DNA of 64,000 nt from Hyphomonas sp. (GTDB lineage Bacteria; Pseudomonadota; Alphaproteobacteria; Caulobacterales; Hyphomonadaceae). The DNA is taken from contig VMTE01000037.1 in the NCBI GenBank assembly GCA_013791775.1, forward strand, positions 124,001 through 188,000, read 5' to 3'. Made by a program: the position numbers and the translations under genes. The notes under the pieces were generated by a model. It ran no database searches and was not told the DNA's origin. It saw nothing but the letters and a program-made list of their open reading frames with translations. Below, one piece after another: positions 35,203 to 44,394 of this stretch; the first letter of the stretch is position 1, and every line of letters begins with the position of its first letter.

Positions 35203-36393
35203 ATGAACGCTGAGGTGTCGTCTCGCTACACCGGCGTTGCCATTGCCCTTCACTGGGCAATGGCGGCGCTGCTCGTGTTCATGATCTGGCTGGGCTGGAA
35301 CATGGACGAGAACGAGGCGCGGTATCAGCTTCACAAATCCATCGGGATCACCATCCTGTTCCTGGCTCTTGCCCGGTTGGCCTGGCGGTTCGCCAACCCG
35401 CCGCCGCCGCTTCCGGAGGGCATGCCCGGGTATGAACGCACGGCGTCGCATCTCGTCCACCTGGCCTTCTATGCCCTGATGATCGGGATTCCGCTGGGCG
35501 GGTGGTTCATGGTGTCGGTTTCGCCGCTGCATGTGCCGACCGTCCTTTTCGGGCAAGTCAGCTGGCCGCACCTGCCCTTCACCGAAGGCCTGGCCGGCAA
35601 GGAATTGTTCGGGCTCGTCGCCGAAGTTCACGGCAAGGGTGCCTGGGCCATCATTGTGCTGCTCGTTCTGCATGTCGCCGGCGCCGTGAAGCATGAGTTC
35701 GGCTCAGAGGACGGTGTGCTGAAACGCATGCTTCCCGGCCTGTTCGGCAAAACGGTTGCGCCAACGCTTCCCAGCCGCGGCGCGGCCTTCGCCTTCGGTG
35801 GGAGCCTCCTGCTGTTTGCCGCCATTGCCTCTCTCCCCCTGCTCGGGCTCGGCGCTTCGAAGTCGCCACCCGGAGGCCCCGCACCGGCGGTGATCGCAGG
35901 CAACTGGGATGTTGATTACACGCGTTCGGAAATCAGCTTTTCCGGCCAGCACCAGGGCAATCCGTTTTCCGGCATCTTCGGAACCTGGAGCGCGGATGTG
36001 GCATTCGATCCCGCCGCCCTGGACGATGCCAAGGTGCAGGTGGTGATCGACATGCGCACCGCCAAGACCGGCACCAAGCTGTATGATGACAGCCTGAAGG
36101 GCAAGGAATGGTTCAATTCGGCGGAGTTCACGCAGGCGACTGTCGATCTGGCCGGCTTCCGGCAAACCGGCAGCGGTTATGAAGCGACCGCAACCCTGAC
36201 GCTCAAGGGCGTGGCGGTCAGCGTACCGCTCACGTTTACGCTCGACATTGACGGCGACAGGGCGAAGCTCGACGCAACGGCCGAATTCTCCCGCAAGGCA
36301 TTGAATCTCGGCCAGTCCTCGGACCCCGGCGCTACGTGGGTTGCCGACGCCGTCACCGTGAGGGTGACCGGCGAAGCGCAGCGCAAGCCGTAA
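35203..36393 (+). CDS. Cytochrome b561 fused to a YceI domain
   Basis: 396 residues from the ATG at 35203 (a TTG at 35200 is possible). The N-terminal 180 residues form a four-helix di-haem b561 module with histidines in ALHWAMAAL, RYQLHKSIGI, HLVHLAFYALM and VLHVAGAVKHEF, and the usual PLGGWFMVS loop. A fifth hydrophobic segment (about 190-210) leads to a C-terminal YceI barrel (WDVDYTRSEISFSGQHQGN onward) in the periplasm. b561 moves electrons from quinol, and the barrel may present an isoprenoid quinone or other lipid to it. Physical fusion plus the adjacent YceI lipoprotein strengthens this inference. Confidence 0.9.
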   Translation: MNAEVSSRYTGVAIALHWAMAALLVFMIWLGWNMDENEARYQLHKSIGITILFLALARLAWRFANPPPPLPEGMPGYERTASHLVHLAFYALMIGIPLGGWFMVSVSPLHVPTVLFGQVSWPHLPFTEGLAGKELFGLVAEVHGKGAWAIIVLLVLHVAGAVKHEFGSEDGVLKRMLPGLFGKTVAPTLPSRGAAFAFGGSLLLFAAIASLPLLGLGASKSPPGGPAPAVIAGNWDVDYTRSEISFSGQHQGNPFSGIFGTWSADVAFDPAALDDAKVQVVIDMRTAKTGTKLYDDSLKGKEWFNSAEFTQATVDLAGFRQTGSGYEATATLTLKGVAVSVPLTFTLDIDGDRAKLDATAEFSRKALNLGQSSDPGATWVADAVTVRVTGEAQRKP

Positions 36394-36435
36394 GCCACCG
36401 TTTGTCGGACCGCGCAGGAATGGTAAGGCCGGGCG

Positions 36436-37377
36436 ATGACCTCACCCATCGCCCCTGTCTTACCTGAAACCATTGCGCTCGCTGCCGAAATCCTCGGCGA
36501 AGGCGGGCTGGTCGCGATTCCGACTGAAACCGTGTACGGGCTCGCCGCCGACGCTTCGAATGCCGAGGCCATTGCACGTATCTATGAGGTCAAGGGCCGG
36601 CCCCGGTTCAATCCCCTGATCGCGCATGTCGCGTCCTGGGAAATGGCGGAGGCTGAGGCAGAGTTCTCCCCGCTCGCCCGGAAATGCGCCGAAGCGTTCT
36701 GGCCCGGCGCGCTGACCCTGGTTTTGCCGGCACGGGCGGGCGGGCGTGTCTCGGATCTGGCGAGAGCGGGTCTGGACACGCTGGCCATCCGGTGGCCGGC
36801 GCAAAAGGCGGCAGCCGCCTTGATTACGGTGTTCGGACGCCCGCTTGTCGCGCCGTCAGCGAACCGTTCCGGACACGTCAGCCCGACGCGGGCCGAGCAT
36901 GTCCTCGCCGACCTTGGCGGCCGCATCGACCTGGTGCTGGATGGGGGCCCCTGCAGTGTCGGGATGGAATCCACCATCCTGGGGTTCGACGCGGACGGAC
37001 CAGTCCTGCTGCGTCCGGGCGGTATTCCGACAGAGCGGATCGCGGAGGTCCTGGGGCTGCCCGTGCGCGTGCATGGACCGGACGAAGGGATCAACGCGCC
37101 CGGCCAGACAAAGGCCCACTATGCGCCCAAAGCGAAGTTGCGCCTGAACGCCGCCGCGCCGGAAGACGGCGAGGGTTATCTGGCCTTCGGCCCAAACAGC
37201 CCGGGCGGCCTCAACCTTTCGCCGACCGGCGATCTTGTCGAGGCCGCAACAAAGTTATTTGCGATGCTGCGGGCGCTGGACCAGCGCTTCGAGCGCATTG
37301 CGGTTGCGCCGATCCCGGAACACGGGCTCGGCGAGGCCATCAATGATCGACTAAGCCGGGCTGCGCACCGGGACTGA
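36436..37377 (+). CDS. Threonylcarbamoyl-AMP synthase (Sua5/TsaC type)
   Basis: 313 residues, the long Sua5 form. It makes threonylcarbamoyl-AMP from threonine, bicarbonate and ATP for t6A in tRNA. N-terminal YrdC domain: IPTETVYGLAADASN, KGRPRFNPL, GALTLVLPA, APSANRSGHVSPT and GMESTILGF. The linker APGQTKAHYAPKA and a C-terminal Sua5 domain complete it. ATG at 36436 has TAAGG upstream. It is convergent with DUF3126 (11-base gap). Confidence 0.95.
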   Translation: MTSPIAPVLPETIALAAEILGEGGLVAIPTETVYGLAADASNAEAIARIYEVKGRPRFNPLIAHVASWEMAEAEAEFSPLARKCAEAFWPGALTLVLPARAGGRVSDLARAGLDTLAIRWPAQKAAAALITVFGRPLVAPSANRSGHVSPTRAEHVLADLGGRIDLVLDGGPCSVGMESTILGFDADGPVLLRPGGIPTERIAEVLGLPVRVHGPDEGINAPGQTKAHYAPKAKLRLNAAAPEDGEGYLAFGPNSPGGLNLSPTGDLVEAATKLFAMLRALDQRFERIAVAPIPEHGLGEAINDRLSRAAHRD

Positions 37378-37388
37378 AGCCAGCGGGC

Positions 37389-37601
37389 TCAGCCGCCCAT
37401 GATGTCTTCCTTGAGAACGGTCATCACGAACTGGTACGACGTCTCGCCTTCTTCATCGTCCTTGTAGACGACGGCCAGGAATTCTGCGCCGAGATAGACT
37501 TCAGCGGAGTCATTGGCCTTATCGCGCGGCAAAAGGCGCAGGCCCGGATTGAGCTTCTCCTTGAGGTAGGCCTCGAGGCGCAGCATTTCTTCTTTGTTCA
37601 T
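37389..37601 (-). CDS. DUF3126 family protein
   Basis: 70 residues from the ATG at 37601 (AGGAAA upstream); a GTG one codon earlier is also in frame. Motifs MLRLEAYLKEKLNPGL and SAEVYLGAEFLAVVYKDDEEGE match the small acidic DUF3126 family found in alphaproteobacteria. Function unknown. It follows cysE on the same strand, a conserved pairing I recall in this class, with 85 bases between. Confidence 0.88.
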   Translation of the reverse strand: MNKEEMLRLEAYLKEKLNPGLRLLPRDKANDSAEVYLGAEFLAVVYKDDEEGETSYQFVMTVLKEDIMGG

Positions 37602-37645
37602 CACTTAATTTCCTGAACCAAATCAACACGCGGAAAGACTAGTCG

Positions 37646-37665
37646 CTTTGCGCGCCTGAGCAAAG
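37646..37665 (-). terminator. Weak hairpin after cysE
   Basis: CTTTGC and GCAAAG (37646-37651 and 37660-37665) form a six-pair stem with an 8-base loop 22 bases after the cysE stop. No T tract follows on the minus strand, so termination may be partial or the hairpin may serve as a 3'-end stabiliser. Confidence 0.35.
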
Positions 37666-37686
37666 TGTTGTGCTGCAAGGTACGGC

Positions 37687-38499
37687 TTAAATGCCGGTTT
37701 GGTCGGGGATGCCCTGGTCCATTGTCTTGGCCGGCTGGCAACAGCTCGGACCGCCGACGACCTTGGCCGGAACTCCGGCGACCGTGCAATGGGCGGGGAC
37801 ATCCTTCAGCACCACGCTGCCGGCGGCGACCTTGGCTTCGTCGCCGATGGTGATGTTGCCGAGGATCTTGGCGCCGACGGAAAGCAGCACACCGCGCCCG
37901 ATTTTCGGGTGGCGGTCGCCGACTTCCTTGCCGGTTCCGCCCAACGTGACGCCGTGAAGCAGCGAGCAGCCTTCGCCGACCACCGCCGTCTCACCAATCG
38001 TGATGCCGGAGGCATGGTCGAGCATGACGCCGCCGCCGATGCGTGCGGCCGGGTGAATATCCACGTCGAACAGTTCTGACGCACGGCTCTGGAAGTGGAA
38101 GGCCAGCGTTTCGCGCCCCTGACGCCAGAGTTCATGGGCGATGCGGTGCGTCTGGAGCGCCAGAAAGCCCTTGAAAAACAGGAAGGGCTGCAGCACGCCC
38201 CGGCAGGCCGGATCGCGCTCGAGAACGGCCTGAAGATCGGCTTCGGCCAGCGAAACTAGATTTCTCTCAGATTCGTAGGCGCCGCTGATCACATGCCGGA
38301 CCTGCTGGGTGCCCACGACCAGGTTCGAGAGCTTCTCGGCCAGATGATAGGAAAGCGCCTGCCCCAGCGTCGTGTGGGTCAGGATCGCCGCGCTCAGGTA
38401 GCTCGAGAGCGACGGCTCTTCCGCTGCAGCGGCAGTCGCTTCAAAGCGTAGCCGTTTCCAGGCTGGCGCGGGTACGCCTATGTCCGGGTTGTCGATCAT
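37687..38499 (-). CDS. cysE: Serine O-acetyltransferase
   Basis: 270 residues. It acetylates serine with acetyl-CoA, the first step of cysteine synthesis. The N-terminal helical part (about 1-140) is followed by a left-handed beta-helix of hexapeptide repeats with the catalytic/acetyl-CoA elements DIHPAARIGGGVMLDHASGI, LLHGVTLGGTGK and RHPKIGRGVLLSVGAKILGN. GGAGGCGG lies before the ATG. The C-terminal tail (PAKTMDQGIPDQTGI) ends in Ile, the residue that in known CysE inserts into cysteine synthase. Confidence 0.96.
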   Translation of the reverse strand: MIDNPDIGVPAPAWKRLRFEATAAAAEEPSLSSYLSAAILTHTTLGQALSYHLAEKLSNLVVGTQQVRHVISGAYESERNLVSLAEADLQAVLERDPACRGVLQPFLFFKGFLALQTHRIAHELWRQGRETLAFHFQSRASELFDVDIHPAARIGGGVMLDHASGITIGETAVVGEGCSLLHGVTLGGTGKEVGDRHPKIGRGVLLSVGAKILGNITIGDEAKVAAGSVVLKDVPAHCTVAGVPAKVVGGPSCCQPAKTMDQGIPDQTGI

Positions 38500-38579
38500 C
38501 GTCCGCCTCCTGAGGTCAGTACGCGACTAAATGGCGCCCGGGACCAGACATTTCAATCGCCCGGGCAAACTGTTTCCCG

Positions 38580-41500
38580 CTATTCCGCCTGCGCAACGAC
38601 CTGCGGCCGCCGCCCCAGCAGGCGCTGAAAGGGCTTCATCGTCGAAAGCCGGAACACCGCCGGGGTGAAATAGAGCGCCAGCAACGCCGATCCGCCGACG
38701 CCGCCCGCGATTCCCGCTGCCAGCGGCATCCAGAACGCATCTCCCGACAGGAGAATGGGCACAAAACCGCCCATCGTCGTCAGCGTGGTCGCAATGATGT
38801 GCCGGGTGGCGTCCACGACCACTTCACGCTGCGCGATGATGTCGTCTGCCATGGCTGCCGGATTTGCACGCAACAAGGAGAGCACGACGATCGTGCCGTT
38901 GATGGCAATGCCGAAGAGGCCGAGACTGCCGACAATCGCGTTGAAGCCAAACGGCAGATTGAACAGCCACACGCCAAAGAACGCATAGAACACGGACAGC
39001 ACACCGGTCACGATGATCAGCAACATCATGCGGAAGGAATTGAACACAAGCATGATCGCGCCGGCCATCACCAGCATCAACGGGATTCCGACCCCGGCCA
39101 GGTTGCCGACCGCTTCGCCGGAATTTTCCGCTTCACCGCCAATGAGCATGTCATAGCCAGGCGGCAGCACGAAGTTCGAGGCGGCGAGCCTTTCCTGGAA
39201 CTGCTCCAGGCTGGGCGCCGGCAAGGTGTAAGGATCGAGAAAGGCGAGAATCTGGTTGGTACGCAGACCGTCGCGGCGCGAAATGATTGACGTCTTGGGT
39301 TTCAGCTCCATCTGACCAAGCGCGGCAAGCGGGGTGCCCGTGTCTCCAGGCGACGCACCAATTGTCTTCGACTGCAGGTCGGACAGGTTCGTGCGCCGGC
39401 TATTGGCCGAGATGATCCGTACGGGGAGTTCCTCAGTACCCTCCAGAACCGAACCAGCGCGCAAGCCTTCCAGCTCGGAATTGATGTTGGCGGCAAGTTC
39501 GACGAGGCGGCTGCCTGCGAGATTGGTTGCCGCTTCGTCCGCTTGCAGCTGCAGTGTCGGCGCACCCATCTCCAGCGAGGCGAGCGAAAAGGTGATGCCC
39601 GGCGTCTGCGCGAGGACGGCGCGGACTTCGTTCCCGAGCCGGTTGAGAACTTCAAGATCGGCCCCCCGCAAGACCAGCTCGATCGGCGCGTCTGCCGGTG
39701 GACCTTGCTCGAACGGCAAGGCCAGGAACCGGGCTTGCGGAAACTCGCGCCGCAACTCGCTCTGGACATCGGCCACGACCTGCCGTGTGCGGAGGTTGCC
39801 GTCAAGCTGGACCCAGCCTGATGCAAATCCTTCGACGCCGCGTGTATTGTTGAAGGCATTATAGTAGACGCGCGGCGACGGTTCACCGAGTACCCAGGTG
39901 ACGGACTTCACGCCTTCATGCTGCATGATCAGGTCGGTGGCGCGCTGCGTGATCGCCTGCGTGTCTGCGAGATCGGATTCAGATGTCAGGCCAAGCGTCA
40001 GCTGAAACTGATCGCGCTCAGTCGGCGGGAAGAATTGCTGGGGCAGCCTGGTCATCAACACCAGGCCGAGAATGGCCGGAGCGATACAGATCACGACACC
40101 CAGAAGCGGAAACCGCAAGACGGTTTCAATCGTTGCGCGGTAACCGTCGGAGATGAAATCTATCGCGATACCATCCCGCCACCAGCGGCGGGCCCGGCGG
40201 GTCTCACCTCTCTCCCAGCTGCGGGTGCGGTCGAACCAGCCCGCGATGGCAGGCACGATTGTGATGGAGATGAAGAAGGACGCCGTGATCGAGTAAATGA
40301 CTGAAATGCCGATCATGCCGATGAACTCGCCGGCCGAACCGGGCAGCATGGCGATCGGTGCGAACGCCAGCGCCGTGGTCAGCGTGGACGCGGCAAGCGG
40401 CGCGAAGAGATGTTTGAGGCTGCGATCAATCGACTCGAGCCGCGACAGTCCCTTGGCGCGCCACTGGTCGATATCATCGACGACGACGATGGCATTGTCG
40501 ATCAGCAAGCCAAGAGAGATCACGAGGCCGGTAACCGACATCTGGTGGAGCGGCTGTCCGAAGATGTTGAACAGGATCAGCACGAGCGCCACGGTCAGCG
40601 GCATCGCGGTGGCACACACCAGGGCCGAGCGCCATCCCATGGTGAACAGCAGAACCGCCAGAACAATCAACGCCGAGAAGCCGAGGTTCTGGGCGAGCCC
40701 GTTCAGGCGCGCACTGGTGTACTTGTTCTGGTCGAACACGACATCAACCTTGATACCCGGCGGAACACTCTTCGAGAATGCGTCCACGGCCTTGTGCGCC
40801 GATGTTGCCCACCGATCTACGCGCTGATTGGACGAGATGAATCCGGCGACCAGGACGGACCTCTGGCTGTTCTCGAACGCCATGCGGGTCGGCGGATCTT
40901 CGTATCCCTTCACGACACTGGCGACATCGCCCACGCGGAGCACGGAGCCGCCGGCGGACTGCTTGACGGGCACCGAACGAACGCGCGCGATACCGTCCAG
41001 CTCACCGCCGACTTCGACACCGATGGTGCCGCCCTCTGTGCGCAAGCGTCCGGCCGGCGCCTTGGTATCGGCCGCAGCAATCGCCCGCGCCGCCTCGGCG
41101 ACACTCACGCCGGCCGCTGCCAGTGTCTCGCCATCCACGATGACACGCACTTCCTCGATCGGCATGCCGTAGGTTTCCGTCAGCTCCGTACCATCGAGCC
41201 GCCGGAATGTATCTTCCAGATCAAGACCAAGCCGGCGCATGACCGCCAGCGGCGCATCGCCCTCCCCGGTCCAGGTCAGCGAAACGATCATCGTGCTCGC
41301 GCCGATATAAAAACGCGTGATGTCGGCGTTGCTGGCTCCGGCCGGAAAGGTTTGCTGAGCCTTGGCGACCTGCTGGCGAACCAGCGCCCAGGCATCGTCC
41401 ACTTCGGCTTCGGTCAGGTCATCCTCGACGTTCAGGCTGACCTGAACAACGCCGGCGCGGGCAAAGGTTTCGACCTGCTTCAGCTCAGGCAGCGCCATCA

Positions 41501-41705
41501 GCTCGGCTTCAAGCGGCTCGGCGATCAGGGCCTCCATCCGCTCGGCATCCGCCCCTGGCAGGGTGACCACCACGAGGCCGAACCGTTCCACCAGCGTCGG
41601 ATCTTCCTGACGGCCCAGCGACAGCAAGGCGCCAAGCCCGCCGAACAGGATGACGAGGATCGAAAGGGCCGCGAGGCGGGGAAGCCGGTAAAACAACGTA
41701 AACAT
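38580..41705 (-). CDS. RND-family efflux permease (AcrB/HAE1-like)
   Basis: 1041 residues, full length, with an N-terminal helix, a large periplasmic loop (about 35-335), helices 2-6, a second loop and helices 8-12. The proton-relay aspartates sit in helix 4 (VISLGLLIDNAIVVVDDI, about 395-412). ATG at 41705. It is last in the operon TetR-adaptor-permease, 12 bases after the adaptor. The outer-membrane channel is not encoded nearby and is presumably supplied from elsewhere. The substrate class is unknown; the sequence is nearer multidrug than metal pumps, because no metal motif is seen. Confidence 0.95.
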   Translation of the reverse strand: MFTLFYRLPRLAALSILVILFGGLGALLSLGRQEDPTLVERFGLVVVTLPGADAERMEALIAEPLEAELMALPELKQVETFARAGVVQVSLNVEDDLTEAEVDDAWALVRQQVAKAQQTFPAGASNADITRFYIGASTMIVSLTWTGEGDAPLAVMRRLGLDLEDTFRRLDGTELTETYGMPIEEVRVIVDGETLAAAGVSVAEAARAIAAADTKAPAGRLRTEGGTIGVEVGGELDGIARVRSVPVKQSAGGSVLRVGDVASVVKGYEDPPTRMAFENSQRSVLVAGFISSNQRVDRWATSAHKAVDAFSKSVPPGIKVDVVFDQNKYTSARLNGLAQNLGFSALIVLAVLLFTMGWRSALVCATAMPLTVALVLILFNIFGQPLHQMSVTGLVISLGLLIDNAIVVVDDIDQWRAKGLSRLESIDRSLKHLFAPLAASTLTTALAFAPIAMLPGSAGEFIGMIGISVIYSITASFFISITIVPAIAGWFDRTRSWERGETRRARRWWRDGIAIDFISDGYRATIETVLRFPLLGVVICIAPAILGLVLMTRLPQQFFPPTERDQFQLTLGLTSESDLADTQAITQRATDLIMQHEGVKSVTWVLGEPSPRVYYNAFNNTRGVEGFASGWVQLDGNLRTRQVVADVQSELRREFPQARFLALPFEQGPPADAPIELVLRGADLEVLNRLGNEVRAVLAQTPGITFSLASLEMGAPTLQLQADEAATNLAGSRLVELAANINSELEGLRAGSVLEGTEELPVRIISANSRRTNLSDLQSKTIGASPGDTGTPLAALGQMELKPKTSIISRRDGLRTNQILAFLDPYTLPAPSLEQFQERLAASNFVLPPGYDMLIGGEAENSGEAVGNLAGVGIPLMLVMAGAIMLVFNSFRMMLLIIVTGVLSVFYAFFGVWLFNLPFGFNAIVGSLGLFGIAINGTIVVLSLLRANPAAMADDIIAQREVVVDATRHIIATTLTTMGGFVPILLSGDAFWMPLAAGIAGGVGGSALLALYFTPAVFRLSTMKPFQRLLGRRPQVVAQAE

Positions 41706-41717
41706 GCGCGTCGCTTC

Positions 41718-42914
41718 CTAGCCGTCGTGTTCGGTCGATGCGCGCTGCGAACTGATCGGCGTGACCGGCACGCCCGGCGTGATCCGGTGCAAGCCGTCGA
41801 TGATGATGCGGTCGCCGGGCTGCATGGGGCCGCGCACGAAGGCGCGCTCGCCGGATGTATGCACCATCTCGACCACGCGCGCCTCGGCGCGCGAACCGCC
41901 GCCGTCCGGCACGGCAACATAGACGGTCCACAAGCCGCGTGTGGCACTCGTCAGCGATTTCAGCGGCACCCAGAACCCACCCTCGTCAATCGTGCGCGGA
42001 AGCGTGAGACGGACGATGCTGCCCGCCGGAACCGACGTCGCGTCGGTGATGTCAAAAACTGCGGCGACCGTCCGCTGGGACGGATTGACGACGCCGGTGA
42101 CGCCGCGAAGCGTTGCTTCGACGGGTCCGGTTTCGGCAATCAGGGTGTAGGCGTTGCCGGGTACCAGACCTGCGACGACGCTGGCCGGAACGCCGATCTG
42201 GGCTTCGAGCCTTCCCGCCTCGACGAGTTCAAGCAGCGGCGAGCCCGGCCCGGCAATGGCGCCCTCGTCCGCGAAGCGGGCCGTCACGACGCCGTCATAG
42301 GGCGCCGTGATGCGGGCAAGATCCATCTGGACACGGACTGTATCGGCCTGGGCCTTGGCGGATGCAATCCGCGCAACGGCGGTTGCGGCCTGTGCTTCGG
42401 CTTCATCGACGCGTTGTGTGGACACATGCCCTTGCACCAGAAGCGTGCGCTGACGCTCGACGGTGTCCATTGCCAGCCGATGCGACGCGCGGGCTTCGTC
42501 CACGATGGCTTCGAGCGACGCCAGCTGGGCGCCGAGTGCACGCGTGTCGAGCTTGGCCAATGTGTCTCCGGCCTTCACCTGGTCGCCGACCCGTACACGG
42601 ATAGATTCGATGCGGCCTCCGCTTGAGAAGCCGAGCTGGCTGGTGCGCTGGGCCTGCGCCAGTCCGGAAAAGGCTTCCTCCAGTTCGAAATCCTTGACGA
42701 GCGTGGCTTCGGCCACCTCAACGGTGAGCGGATCGGGCTCTGCAAACGCGACCTTCGGCCCTTCCGCACTGCGCAGGGTGAAGGCTCCGAACAGGAAGCC
42801 CGCAATCACGACAATCAGGGTGAAGACGAAAATGACGCCCTTCAGGATCGAAGGCCGGAAATCCCGTTGATTCTGGATTGCCAGAAAATCCGGTTCAGAC
42901 ATCGGTTTGCTCAT
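41718..42914 (-). CDS. RND efflux periplasmic adaptor (membrane fusion protein)
   Basis: About 398 residues, with start at ATG 42914 or 42902; both overlap the TetR stop and neither has a strong ribosome site. An N-terminal anchor (ILKGVIFVFTLIVVIAGFLFGAF) is followed by a lipoyl/barrel-sandwich half (GGRIESIRVRVGDQVKAGDTLAKLD), an alpha hairpin rich in Ala/Glu (about 100-165), the second lipoyl half (ITAPYDGVVTARFADEGA) and beta-barrel domains. It links the RND pump to an outer-membrane channel. Overlap with the regulator indicates translational coupling. Confidence 0.94.
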   Translation of the reverse strand: MSKPMSEPDFLAIQNQRDFRPSILKGVIFVFTLIVVIAGFLFGAFTLRSAEGPKVAFAEPDPLTVEVAEATLVKDFELEEAFSGLAQAQRTSQLGFSSGGRIESIRVRVGDQVKAGDTLAKLDTRALGAQLASLEAIVDEARASHRLAMDTVERQRTLLVQGHVSTQRVDEAEAQAATAVARIASAKAQADTVRVQMDLARITAPYDGVVTARFADEGAIAGPGSPLLELVEAGRLEAQIGVPASVVAGLVPGNAYTLIAETGPVEATLRGVTGVVNPSQRTVAAVFDITDATSVPAGSIVRLTLPRTIDEGGFWVPLKSLTSATRGLWTVYVAVPDGGGSRAEARVVEMVHTSGERAFVRGPMQPGDRIIIDGLHRITPGVPVTPISSQRASTEHDG

Positions 42915-43599
42915 ATTTGCGGGGAGGTTGCTGTGAGGTGTTCGCATCGGCCCGGAGACTTCGAACCATCAGATCGACGTGAAATTCGGTGAACTGGTCC
43001 TGCGACATGACCCTGCATTCCTCCGGTGCCATCTCGGGAAAGCCGGGAATTTGAATCAGCAGCAGCGCGAAGCCGTGCATGGACGCCCAGAGTGACTTGG
43101 CCGCCATGAACGGATCCAACGCCGGATCAAAGTGGCCCGCCTGTTGCCCTTGTCGCACCAGTGAAGCAACGGTGCCGAATGCTTGGCCCTTGTTGGTTTT
43201 CTGGAAAACGCACCAGTCTTCCCCCGGCGCCTGTGCGCCCGCCGACGAAAACGCTGCGAGATAGTGATGCGGCCGCTCGACAGCGGTGTCGATGTAAATC
43301 TTGAAGCAGCGCTTCACACGCGCTTCGAACGACAACGACGCAACAAACGCATGATCCACGCTTTCCATCAAGCGGCCAAAGAAGGCTTCCTTGAGTTCAT
43401 CGACCAACTCTTCCTTGGAGCCGAAATACTTGTAGATTGCTGAGGGCGAGTAGTCGATTTCTTCGGCGAGGCGCCGGATCGACAGGCCCGCTTCACCTTC
43501 CACTGAAAACACGCGTTCCGCAGCTTCCAGGATGGCCCCCCGAACCTTTTGCCGGCGGCGTTCGGCCGGCGAGGCTTCCAGTTCAAGCGGCTTCGACAA
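42895..43599 (-). CDS. TetR-family transcriptional regulator of the RND operon
   Basis: 234 residues. The start is TTG at 43599, decided by the excellent ribosome site AAGGAGG ending 8 bases before it. The HTH is typical: ILEAAERVFSVEGEAGLSIRRLAEEIDYSPSAIYKYFGSK (about 22-62). The ligand domain shows aromatic residues (FALLLIQIPGFPEM). First gene of its operon and overlapping the adaptor gene. The promoter in front contains a perfect palindrome, so it should repress its own operon until an effector binds. Confidence 0.93.
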   Translation of the reverse strand: MSKPLELEASPAERRRQKVRGAILEAAERVFSVEGEAGLSIRRLAEEIDYSPSAIYKYFGSKEELVDELKEAFFGRLMESVDHAFVASLSFEARVKRCFKIYIDTAVERPHHYLAAFSSAGAQAPGEDWCVFQKTNKGQAFGTVASLVRQGQQAGHFDPALDPFMAAKSLWASMHGFALLLIQIPGFPEMAPEECRVMSQDQFTEFHVDLMVRSLRADANTSQQPPRKYEQTDV

Positions 43600-43623
43600 A
43601 CGATGCGCCTCCTTGAGTGGCGT

Positions 43624-43651
43624 TTAATAAGTGAACGCTGTTCACTTTGAA
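43624..43651 (-). promoter_or_regulatory. Promoter of the TetR-RND operon
   Basis: On the minus strand, -35 TTCAAA (43646-43651) and -10 TATTAA (43624-43629) are 16 bases apart. The -10 starts 25 bases before the TTG start. The operator palindrome fills the whole spacer. Confidence 0.55.
43629..43647. promoter_or_regulatory. TetR operator palindrome
   Basis: AAGTGAAC-GCT-GTTCACTT is a perfect 8-base inverted repeat with a 3-base centre, located between the -35 and -10 of the operon it precedes. Bound repressor would block RNA polymerase. It could also affect the divergent nitroreductase about 100 bases away. Confidence 0.75.
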
Positions 43652-43744
43652 CAGACCTAAATCGAACACAGGGTCGCGGCAAGACGATTTTGAAAATAAA
43701 TCGAGCCTTCTCCTGTGGCCGTCAGGGCATTAACACACACACAA

Positions 43745-44371
43745 ATGACCAAACGCTTTCCTCCTCCGCCCCTCCGCGACGCCCCGTTGCCAGGTGCTCG
43801 CCCCAGCGCCGATGCGCGCGCCCTCCTCGCGTTGCGCCGGTCCGCAAACAAACTGGTCCTGGGCCCGCCGGGACCAATGCCGGATGAACTGGATGAGCTG
43901 CTGTCGGTAGCCATGCGGGTGCCTGACCACCGCAAGCTGGCGCCCTGGCGCTTTGTCGTCTTCGAGGGTGAATCCCGCGCGCAAGTCGGGGCGGCGCTGG
44001 CCGGTATCCTCAGGGCACGCGGCGAGCCTGCGCCGCAAGTCGAGGAAACTGAAAAGTCGATGCTGCGCGCGCCGGTCGTGGTGATGGTCGTTTCATGCCC
44101 GGTCGATGACGGGCGCACCCCTGTCTGGGAACAGGAACTTTCCGCAGGTGCGGTCTGCTACAATCTTCTGCTGGCCGCGAATGCGAGCGGCTGGGCGGGG
44201 GTCTGGCTCAGCGAATGGCCAGCCTTTGACGGGGACGCAGGCGCCCTTCTCGGGATAGGCGCCGGCGAGCGGATCGCCGGGTTCATTCATATCGGCACGG
44301 CGCGGGCGCAGACACCTGAACGGGAGCGGCCGGACCTGAACGCGAAGGTCACGCGCTGGCCCGGGCGCTGA
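43745..44371 (+). CDS. Nitroreductase family protein (YdjA-like)
   Basis: 208 residues from the ATG at 43745; no clear ribosome site, and a GTG 30 bases earlier is possible. FMN-binding motifs RRSANKLVLGPPGP (about 31-44), MRVPDHRKLAPWRFVVFEG (about 59-77), SAGAVCYNLLLAANASGW and HIGTA fit the single-domain YdjA group of flavin reductases. It uses NAD(P)H to reduce nitro or quinone compounds. Divergent from the TetR-RND operon, so a shared response to toxic aromatic compounds is plausible. Confidence 0.88.
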   Translation: MTKRFPPPPLRDAPLPGARPSADARALLALRRSANKLVLGPPGPMPDELDELLSVAMRVPDHRKLAPWRFVVFEGESRAQVGAALAGILRARGEPAPQVEETEKSMLRAPVVVMVVSCPVDDGRTPVWEQELSAGAVCYNLLLAANASGWAGVWLSEWPAFDGDAGALLGIGAGERIAGFIHIGTARAQTPERERPDLNAKVTRWPGR

Positions 44372-44394
44372 CCGGGGCGGTCGCAATGTGAAGG

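Noticed and set aside
40410..42626. A 738-codon plus-strand frame opposite the RND operon
   Set aside because: It lies antisense to two well-supported genes, has no recognisable motif and shows the biased composition of shadow frames.
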